The notes under the pieces are model-generated. The model saw nothing but the letters and a program-made list of their open reading frames with translations, made no database searches and was not told where the DNA came from. A stretch of DNA of 64,000 nt from Hofstenia miamia. Its lineage: Eukaryota > Xenacoelomorpha > Acoela > Hofsteniidae. A program made the translations under genes and the position numbers. Below are positions 57,328 through 64,000 of this stretch, piece after piece. The stretch is taken from positions 504,360-568,359 of the forward strand of contig CABFPE010000211.1 in assembly GCA_900660155.1 (NCBI GenBank). The letters run 5' to 3'. Each line of letters starts with the position of its first letter. Positions within the stretch are counted from its first letter, which is position 1.

Positions 57328-57800
57328 AGTAAAAGAGTTCAAATTGTAAGTGAACCAGTTATACTGAAAACAGGTAATAATACCAAGACAGGAGAAGATG
57401 AAAAAACTTATGGAGTGCAATCAATGGGTTGTTTTAATGAAACAAAGAAATGTGAATTAACCAGTCCAAAAGAAGTTATAAAATATGTATTACATAACTT
57501 TAAAATACAAAAATTTAATTATCCTAATTTAAATCCTGTGATTCTCAAGTCTTGTTTAGCTTACCAACGTTTTATATGGTTAATTTTGAGAAGAATATTT
57601 CTATGAGTGATATATTAGATAAATTCAACCAGGAAATTGGTTTTTTTTGGTCCAGGAGAAGGATGTTTAACAAACCTATTTGAATATTTGTTTGGAACCA
57701 TTCAATGTTGTCATACACATTCAGTCCTCCATGACAGTTATGGTTGATTTTCAATGAATATGGATTGGGCAGGGGCTATTGCTATACTATTAAAAATACT
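57325..57800 (+). pseudogene. Last recognisable Polinton gene, function unknown (fossil)
   Basis: Opens MSKRVQIVSEPVILKTGNNT behind the last promoter motif and continues for about 90 codons without a known domain. A further coding-like stretch to about 57800 includes a GPGEGC reading. No family is assigned. The Polinton signal fades after this point. Confidence 0.4.
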
Positions 57801-58049
57801 TGTAATTTCTTAAAGAAAAACCCTTTGTTAGGACATCTGACAGATTTTATGTTTTGCTTAAGAAATAGGGTGTAATTAAAAGTAGAAGCACTGAATTTCA
57901 TGTAAAAATTTTGAACAACAAGTGGTTGCAGGAATTCTTGGGATTTCCATAAAAGGTAGATTTTATAAAAAACGCACAAAATTGATTAAAAACATATAGA
58001 TGCATAGCTTAAAATGGGGTATAATTGAATAACTATTTATATGAGTATG

Positions 58050-58496
58050 GCTGTAGTTTTTTAACCCCGAATTATTTAAAACTTGCTCATGTCACTCTTA
58101 TTTTAAGTAAAACGATCTATCTCATGACAAAATTATTGACCAATTTCAATTACTTCTCCAATAAGCAAAGTATTCGAGCGATTATTACATGATCAAATAA
58201 CTGAATATCTCAATATGTACAACCAGCTATCACATACGCAATTTGGAATGCGTAAAATTTTTTAAACTACTGATGCCCTACAAAAAATGGAGATCATCAC
58301 TGGATGAAAATTAAGGTAAGCTATTACCTGCTTAGATCTTTCTAAGGTTTTCCATTCTATTAAACATAGCAGACAAAAAAATTATTCTATATTGGATTTT
58401 CTAGCAATAGCAGAACTTTAATGACTATTTTGTTTACAACAACAAAATATATTTAAATTCCCATGTACATACACATGTATTAAGTTTACAAACTTA
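58050..58496 (+). pseudogene. LINE reverse transcriptase, N-terminal fragment
   Basis: Across shifting frames the plus strand reads SKVFERLLHDQITEYLNMYN, QLSHTQFGMRK, TTDALQKMEIITG and then CLDLSKVFHSIKH. This is the fingers-to-motif-A order of LINE RTs (SKVFE...Q-F-G-F-R...T-x-D-A-L...LDLSKAFD). Several frameshifts and stops are present, so it is long dead. It ends at the TTAA where a piggyBac element begins. Because the next LINE piece (59384 on) carries its own motif A, these are two copies, not one element split by piggyBac. Confidence 0.75.
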
Positions 58497-58500
58497 TTAA

Positions 58501-59379
58501 CACTAGAACGCCCAAAGTGGACAAAATTGTTATGGCTGTCATTTAAATAATCATGTGAGTAGGTGTCGCAAATTGGCTGACTTTATTTCTCTCTTTGACC
58601 TATTGAATTGAGCAATAACTTTTATAAACTCTATCATCTTTTGTTTATATTTTTAAGAAATGTCATTAAATGCCAGCGCGTCAATTTTAACCAAACATTA
58701 CTATTTATCTAAGGGATTATATTCAGATTAATATTTTAATCACCAATCCTGTTCATTTGAGAAATTTCTGCACACAAGAAGATTACACAATAATGATTAT
58801 TAATGGCTGAACGACCGCAGAAAGGAGGGAGTAAAGGGGTTTCTCCTATGGTTTTTGCTGATCTTGATTTTGAAGATGGCAAATGAAACGATTCCAATTT
58901 TCATGAGTAAACTATCCTTTTTCTACTGAAAGTTCTTCTAATCAATGCGACTCAACAATTTCCAGGAAGATTTCGTTATCCAACTTTGCCAAGCTCTCCT
59001 TGGATAATTCGTGATCTCAAGTGCAAAATACATGAACATCATGATACAAATTGGATCGTGAAACATTTCAAATGCTCAGTAAGCGGAAACAATGTGCCAC
59101 TCAAAACTGCCGAAATGATAACAAGGGCAAATTGTTATAAATGCAAGCAATCATGATGTGGATCATGTGCTGTACTGGAATAAAAATTTGTTATATTTGA
59201 CTATGATAGCTAAAATGTTCAATAAATTGTGTTCTTGTCGTTTAGTAGAGAAAGGAATAAAACGATTATTTTTTTCAAAGATTGTAATATTTGAAACTTG
59301 TTAGCAATAGATAATTTAGTATGGTCATTTGTGACCGCCATGGGCGTTAGTGGCTGAGCAGAAGTTGGGCGTTCTAGTG
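58501..59379. mobile_element. Non-autonomous piggyBac-type element, 879 bp
   Basis: Perfect inverted termini, CACTAGAACGCCCAA at 58501 and TTGGGCGTTCTAGTG ending at 59379, are each flanked outside by TTAA (58497-58500 and 59380-59383). This is the piggyBac signature. The interior, at about 58800-59170 on the plus strand, has broken coding-like sequence. It ends in a Cys-containing stretch (ANCYKCKQS) that may be the remnant of the transposase's C-terminal zinc-binding domain; the catalytic core is absent. Its terminus differs from that of the piggyBac at 28791-29974, so two families are present. Confidence 0.85.
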
Positions 59380-59383
59380 TTAA

Positions 59384-60455
59384 GAAAACAAATAGAGTAT
59401 ATTTTTCATATGAGCTCATGATTTGAGCCAACACTATAATTACGTCCGCATCATAGCTTTGGATATGTCTAAAGCATTTGATACGCTTTCACAAAGAAGT
59501 ATCTTTTCAGAGTTAACCCGCATCCTCCCTACTGTAAATCCGTTTGTTACCAACTAGGTAATCAATTTCCTGACAGGAAAAAGACATTACACTTGTGTTG
59601 GTGGTGAAGTTTCACCTCTCCGTACAACTAACCAAGGTGCCCCTCAAGGCACTTTTGGAGAACTAAAATATAATATTGCAGTTAATAACGTTGACGTTAG
59701 TTTCAATAATGTAAAATCAACTATTTTTGCTGATGAAAACTCTGAAGTTGTTGGTGGTTTTTTCGATAAAAATAATAGAGCAGCTGAGATTATTGACAAC
59801 TTAGAAGAACAATTTAAAAAGAAAAATTTGAAGCTCAATGTAGAAAAATCCAAAGAAATCATCTGTATGTGTCACAATGCTAAAGATATCTCAGAAATCA
59901 ATGAGATCAAGCGGACTTCATCTCTCAGAGTTCTAGGTATTGAATTTGATACTAAGATGAATTTTAATACATATATTAGTAAAACCATAGCCTTTGCAAC
60001 ACACACACTTTTCATTTTATTAAAACTAAAGCATCTGGTTTTCATTAATATGAACTGGAGACTATATAATTCCTTAGTGCTAAGTAAAATCACTTATAGA
60101 TGTTCCACTTTAGGGAGGGATTAACAAGCAAAATGAGAAAAAAATTGGTAAACTGCAGAGAAAGGCTGCAAGATTAGGAGTCATTGATATATACACCAGT
60201 ATTAGAGAACATATAAAGATGGCCAGATACTTAGTTCTTCAAGAAAGTAAATGATTCATCCATTATTTTCTTTCATGCCCATTAGAACCAACCATTCAGA
60301 AAGTTTAATTACAGACATGCGGCTGGTGGAGCATCAGTCAGCTTTTTCCCACACAGACACTTGCGATTTTACTGAAGATTCATTTAAGCTACATTTTTTT
60401 ATTCTAGATGGTAATCTATAATTCAATAAAAGTTCTTATCTTATGTTATCTTAGT
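59384..60455 (+). mobile_element. LINE fragment with RT and 3' tail
   Basis: RT motifs are readable from about 59455: ALDMSKAFDTL (motif A), TNQGAPQGTFGELKYNIAV (a degenerate motif B), TIFADENSEVVGGFF (the catalytic box reads FADE instead of FADD), KKKNLKLNVEKSKEIICM (motif D) and RVLGIEFD (motif E). A QRKAARLG-type C-terminal block follows near 60160. An internal stop occurs before motif B and the frame breaks near 60120. AATAAA (60424) and an imperfect TTATC repeat close the 3' end. The altered active site and breaks make it inactive. A second copy lies at 48640-49140 on the minus strand. Confidence 0.8.
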
Positions 60456-60795
60456 TAATAAACAAGATGAGTACAAGTGAGATAGAACAAGTGATCAAAA
60501 GAGTATTCCCCTGCATTCTATTGGGATAAGCTTTGCAATTTTTTTGAATATATCTTATCCTACACGCCATTTTCTTTATGATATTGTTTACTTTTTCTTC
60601 AAAATTCAATTTATTATCAAGTACTACTTCCAAATATTTTATTTTTGGTGATTCCGGAATGACGTAGTTACATATCTTAATACTTTCTAATGTTGATTTA
60701 TTTCTTCTATTTTTAATTACCATTATAAGTTTTTCAATATTTAGTTTTACCAAATTATAATCTTTACTATTTTTGTTTGTTGCTGTGCTATACAT
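60451..60795 (-). pseudogene. LINE RT fragment, motif D-E region
   Basis: An open stretch of about 110 codons contains LVKLNIEKLIMVIKNRR (motif D-like, as in L-N-x-x-K-T), PKIKYLEVVLDNKLNFEEKV (motif E-like, normally KYLGVxLDxxLxF) and IIKKMACRIRYIQKN, the start of the RT thumb. It is a different LINE family from its neighbour on the plus strand. Both ends are truncated. Confidence 0.7.
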
Positions 60796-60799
60796 TAGT

Positions 60800-60906
60800 T
60801 ATACATACATATTTACAAAATATTTACAAGTAATATTTACAAATATATTTACAAATATATATAGAAATATATATATATACAATATATATATTATACTATA
60901 TAATAA

Positions 60907-60950
<44 letters not shown>

Positions 60951-60965
60951 CACATGCATATAACA
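60800..60965. repeat. TTTACAAATA and TA microsatellites
   Basis: TATTTACAAA-type units and TA repeats fill this stretch, immediately 3' of a minus-strand LINE fragment. They may be its tail. Confidence 0.85.
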
Positions 60966-60969
60966 AATA

Positions 60970-61560
60970 CTACAAACTAATCCACAAATTTACAAACAAA
61001 AAACAATTAAAAAACAAACACAAGATATTTACAATAAAAATAATTAAAAAAGAATACTACTAGAAATTTCGCCACACGTTACTTTTTTTGAGGTGCTAAA
61101 TATATGTTGTTCGCTGGGCTTGAGTTATTTTTTAAATAAGTCTAAATTTTTGCATTGCGGATGTTGATTGAGAGCTTATTCCACAAGTGGTAGTGGTAAA
61201 CGAACTTTTCCAAAATTTGTTTTTAGTTTGTACTTTGTTAATACACTTGTTGGCGCTTTTATTGTATTTGATGAAGCCCTTCAGGAAGCTATTTCCATCA
61301 GACATGTTAATTATGTATTGAAATAGATTTATTAAACTGTGAAACTTTGAAAATTCTGAAGATAAAATCGCCAATGATTGCAGCTTTGCACCTGTCTGTT
61401 GTGTATTGATTCTGTACATTACACTAAAAGACCAATTAAAAAGCCTGTTTGTGCTCTCCTTATTACATACTTAAATTATTCAAAAAGGTACAAGCATATG
61501 TATAGTTTATTTTTGTTAAGGATTTTTAAAAATGTTAATACAAACATTAGACTAAAACAG
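60970..61560 (-). pseudogene. LINE RT C-terminal fragment
   Basis: On the minus strand, in two frames, are FLNNLSM, a LQSLAILSSEFSKFHSLINL stretch and finally VYHYHLWNKLSINIRNAK, the LWNxLPxxIRN block that closes CR1/L2/Jockey-group RTs. At least one frameshift separates the parts. Only the end of ORF2 is kept. The microsatellite downstream at 60800-60965 fits its 3' tail. Confidence 0.65.
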
Positions 61561-61636
61561 ATATATTTGAGCATCGTAAATTTACAAAATTTTCCTCTGA
61601 AAATGTAATATTTAATTAAAATATATAATGTAATTA

Positions 61637-61890
61637 AACGTTGATTAGAGGTATTTCGTGCTGATATACGTAGTCTTTTTTTGTGTTAAGACTTGATTGA
61701 ATTGATCTTATGAATATACTTTCGATTACTTATAAATTTTTGGGGATGGTTGATCTTAAAATTTTGATGTCATAATTTAATGCACATTTTATTAGGTGTT
61801 CTGAAATTGTTGACTTAGTTTCGTGTTCTTTTATTCTTCTGCTTAGTTGTCTGTTACGATATCCAATATTGTGGCATCGGTATGAAATCA
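61637..61890 (-). pseudogene. Penelope-like element GIY-YIG endonuclease fragment
   Basis: The minus strand reads CHNIGYRNRQLSRRIKEHET, then STISEHLIKC, FIRSIQSS and a terminal EIPLIN. This follows the GIY-YIG pattern of Penelope endonucleases: x-I-G, R-x-L-x-x-R-I-x-E-H, S-x-I-x-x-H and the E-x-x-x-I region. One stop interrupts it. This nuclease nicks target DNA for Penelope insertion. A likely RT-linker part of the same element lies upstream on the same strand at 62800-63000, separated by unrelated sequence. Confidence 0.7.
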
Positions 61891-61894
61891 GCGA

Positions 61895-62795
61895 GCAATC
61901 CTACTAATCTATCTATTGAGGGTTTCGAGTTGAAGCCTGGATTTACCGGTAATACAACAATAACTAACTCTTCCCCTGCTATATTACCCTTATCGTAATA
62001 ATAGTTAAAAGTAAACAAGAGATCGTGTTAGGAAAAAGGGCCACACTCGGCCGACCCGATACAAATAAGCTTAAGAAAGAGTCGTATAAGACTAGATCCA
62101 TATTTAAGACAATAGGGAAGCTCCAACTCTTGGGTGCAGTGAGTGAAACCTACGTGCTAAGTTAAAATACCTAAACGCAGTGCAACTCTTAGCTCGTGCA
62201 ATTTCTGTGAAAACAAATACTGATTTTAATCACGAATGAAATGCAGTGCAACAGTCCCTAACCTAAGTTGAAGGGAACATATGCCAGCCAAGCTGTCCCC
62301 CATCTGGGTGGCCTTTAACTATGCAAACGAAGTTAGAAACGCATCATTTTAATAAAATATAAAGTCAAGATAATAAAATAAAAAACGAATTGACTGAGAA
62401 TAACTGCCGACAACATAAACGAATAAATCGAACATATTTATTCGAACAAAACTGGTTAAGGAATCAAACAATAGTACACTTGCTAACATAAGTAAACCGA
62501 ACAGGTTCTGTACAATAACCTTTTAAACAAAGATATTGCGTAATAATTAACGGAAACAATTAAGCTCAAATCGCACAGTTTACAAAATAACTAAATTCAT
62601 CTAATTATAAATTTACAGAGTTCGTATTACCAATGTCGAAATTAAAATAGATGAATGCAGTTATGCCACAAAATAGTCCTCACCGCAGGTGCAATTGACT
62701 TAATAGATAACATTGGACTTATCGGATATCGTTGCCATTGATTTTAATTCTAGGTTTTGACTAAGCTTTCACGTTGTATAAACAAATCTTACATT
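61895..62795. other. GC-richer insert of unknown identity between two Penelope parts
   Basis: About 900 bp separates the Penelope RT linker from its GIY-YIG part on the minus strand. The part at 61910-62330 is noticeably GC-richer than the region and has no long open frame. It could be an inserted LTR, SINE or DNA element; I found no clear inverted or direct terminal repeats. Confidence 0.4.
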
Positions 62796-62799
62796 TTCT

Positions 62800-63000
62800 T
62801 TTATAAAATTTATTCTTCGTATTTGATTAGTCATATCTGTTGTGTACTTACCTCTACATTTAATTTTAAAAGTGCGATCAAAATTATTCGAATATTTTCC
62901 TGACTTGTTGTTCAATATTTCATCAATTGTTTCTTTAATAAATTTGTTAATAAAATTACTTGGATATTCGTTTTTCCTCAGATTTGACTTTAGTTTGATT
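62800..63000 (-). pseudogene. Penelope-like element RT/linker fragment
   Basis: The minus strand reads NLRKNEYPSNFINKFIKETI, then DEILNN and a Lys/Asn-rich stretch. The N-x-YP-x-x-FI motif is the conserved end of the Penelope RT domain, where L-x-x-NGYP-x-x-F-I leads into the endonuclease linker. The same motif appears in the plus-strand copy at 63418-63748 as FRENGYPNIFF. Confidence 0.6.
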
Positions 63001-63369
63001 ATTTTTTGGTTTATGTATAATTGCTAACAACAAATGCATAGATTACTGATTTATCCTGTGTGACATTTCTAACTTGTCTTAGAAAACTTATAGCAGCTGT
63101 CATTCTTTTCATCTTACTATCTATGAATTCTCTGAAGTCTAGGTGCTTTCAATAACGACGCTAAAATATGTTACTGATGCTGTTGGAGTAATGGGAGATG
63201 TGTAATCCATCATCATTTCAAAAAAATTAAAGAAAATAAATATACATGTATATAAAAATAACACTACAATAATTTCCGATAATAAATTATAACAAAATAT
63301 TTAATTAAATCTATAAAGGAATCACTAAAATTATAAATATGTTTTATGGAATTAAATGCTTTGAAATGT

Positions 63370-63379
63370 CTAATGATGC

Positions 63380-63417
<38 letters not shown>
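63370..63417. repeat. TA microsatellite
   Basis: TA dinucleotides with two TACATA interruptions lie directly before the Penelope RT fragment. Confidence 0.9.
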
Positions 63418-63748
63418 ATTGTTTTTAAAGAAAACTCTAATCTTAAAATTGAAAATATTGACTTTACAATGGAAGAAAAAGAAAATTCAATCAACTTTTT
63501 AGATGTCACCATCAAAACTTATAATAGCGATTTTACTTCTGAAGTATACATTAAGAAAACAAATTCAGGCCTTTACATACCATTCGCTTCTTATTGTCCT
63601 TTAAAGTTTAAGACCAATACTATAAAGTGCTTATGTGAAAGATTTATAAAAATTTCATCGAATTTTGAACTACTAACAAAGAGCCTGGATGTGTTATTTT
63701 TGACATTCCGAGAAAATGGATACCCTAATATTTTTTTTCTAGCTAAAT
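63418..63748 (+). pseudogene. Penelope-like reverse transcriptase, C-terminal fragment
   Basis: The reading IDFTMEEKENSINFLDVTIK, then SEVYIKKTNSGLYIPFASYC, PLKFKTNTIKCLCERFIKIS and FRENGYPNIFF, follows the C-terminal half of the Penelope RT: F-T-x-E-x-E...I-x-FLD-V-x-I, V-Y-x-K-T-x-x-x-x-Y-I-x-F-x-S, P-x-x-x-K-x-x-I, and NGYP. The YxDD part is missing, replaced upstream by a TA microsatellite. The fragment ends just after NGYP where another open frame begins, so a different element may have inserted here. Confidence 0.8.
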
Positions 63749-63750
63749 AG

Positions 63751-64000
63751 CAGGACTTGTCAGTCGTGTTTTGTTTTGATTTTCTCACTGATAATAATTT
63801 ACGTTGTTTCAACTGCAATAATACATTAGCACATAGAAAATGCATTGGTATCAATGATGATGTATGTTGCGAAACTGAAGCTGGCGCTATTTACTGGTGT
63901 TACACTCCATGTATCAAGATAGTATCTGATCCCAATGATATGCATCGACATTTACAAGTAATGGAAGAAAAGGTGACGATTAGATTCTGCAGAGTCAAAA
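63751..64000 (+). CDS. PHD-finger-like open frame, partial at the window end
   Basis: After a TAG at 63748 the plus strand is open to the end of the window (83 codons). It contains LRCFNCNNTLAHRKCIGIND and then IYWCYTPC. The C-x2-C...H-x2-C...W-C-x3-C spacing matches the second half of a PHD or PHD-like zinc finger, although the last pair is one residue wider than usual. PHD-like fingers are found in the first protein of CR1-group LINEs and in some host chromatin proteins. Given the surroundings, LINE ORF1 is more likely. No start codon near the open frame's beginning is obviously right. Confidence 0.5.

Larger units (their letters stand above)
49508..57800 (+). mobile_element. Polinton/Maverick fossil
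   Basis: A virus-like DNA element, recognised by a protein-primed DNA polymerase B fragment on the minus strand and, on the plus strand, a capsid-type cluster: short capsid-associated genes, a double-jelly-roll major capsid-type protein, a small hydrophobic/basic protein, an adenain-like protease and a fibre-like protein. Retroviral-type integrase, packaging ATPase and terminal inverted repeats were not found, so both ends are missing. The parts carry well over ten breaks. Six single-N joins and a long gap lie in or next to it, and several blocks are assembly repeats, so the true length is nearer 6-7 kb. Age cannot be dated from one copy; the protein motifs remain readable, suggesting moderate age. 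Confidence 0.8.

Noticed and set aside
57600-57800. GPGEGC and a downstream HD-like reading suggesting a phospholipase A2-type domain as in parvovirus capsids
   Set aside because: Spacing between the two motifs is longer than in known domains and the reading is not continuous, so the likeness is too weak.
1-64000. CRISPR arrays, rRNA and tRNA genes
   Set aside because: No regularly spaced direct repeats with unique spacers, and no tRNA or rRNA-like segments were seen; the window is animal repeat-rich DNA.

Overview
This window is AT-rich, intron-scale eukaryotic DNA. It has long TA microsatellites, no recognisable operons or RNA genes, and no convincing complete host gene. The repeat content (a Polinton/Maverick, a CsRn1-like Ty3/Gypsy element, CR1-like LINEs, Penelope-like elements, piggyBac, mariner and many short hAT-like elements) points to an invertebrate animal. 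I cannot name the species. The single-N and long-N joins show a fragmented draft assembly.

Layout. Positions 1-28,800 are mostly anonymous non-coding DNA carrying short non-autonomous DNA transposons. Several have clean 8-bp target duplications: a 1.05-kb hAT-like element (17842-18890) with a diverged relative near 5.3 kb, a 388-bp element (14542-14929), and a hAT-like element nested inside another (16062-16379 within 15638-16608). There are also a palindromic 20-bp-unit repeat present twice in inverted orientation, a 78-bp near-perfect hairpin, an interspersed repeat with copies 20 kb apart, and a Penelope GIY-YIG remnant. Positions 28,791-29,974 are an internally deleted piggyBac on the minus strand; part of it and its flank are repeated after an N, most likely by assembly error.

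Positions 32,002-42,302 are a nest: a roughly 1.2-kb hAT-like element split by a broken Ty3/Gypsy-type LTR retrotransposon. The retrotransposon has a putative tRNA-Trp-type primer site, gag with a zinc knuckle, protease, RT, RNase H and integrase, then an unexplained coding tract of about 2.8 kb after pol.

Positions 46,000-49,500 hold LINE pieces and a truncated mariner. Positions 49,508 to about 57,800 hold a broken Polinton: a DNA polymerase B fragment on the minus strand, then capsid-type, protease-type and fibre-like parts on the plus strand. Its plus-strand genes share a T-rich plus TATATA motif set almost directly on the start codon. This part is scrambled by single-N joins that repeat the same sequence, and it also contains an 821-bp tandem duplication.

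Positions 58,000-64,000 are a repeat graveyard: LINE fragments, a piggyBac element with intact-looking ends inserted among them, Penelope fragments in both orientations, and a PHD-like open frame running off the window end.

The elements do not work together as a pathway; the window records successive insertions. The two observations that look least explained are the start-abutting promoter motif of the Polinton and the extra tract downstream of pol in the LTR element.
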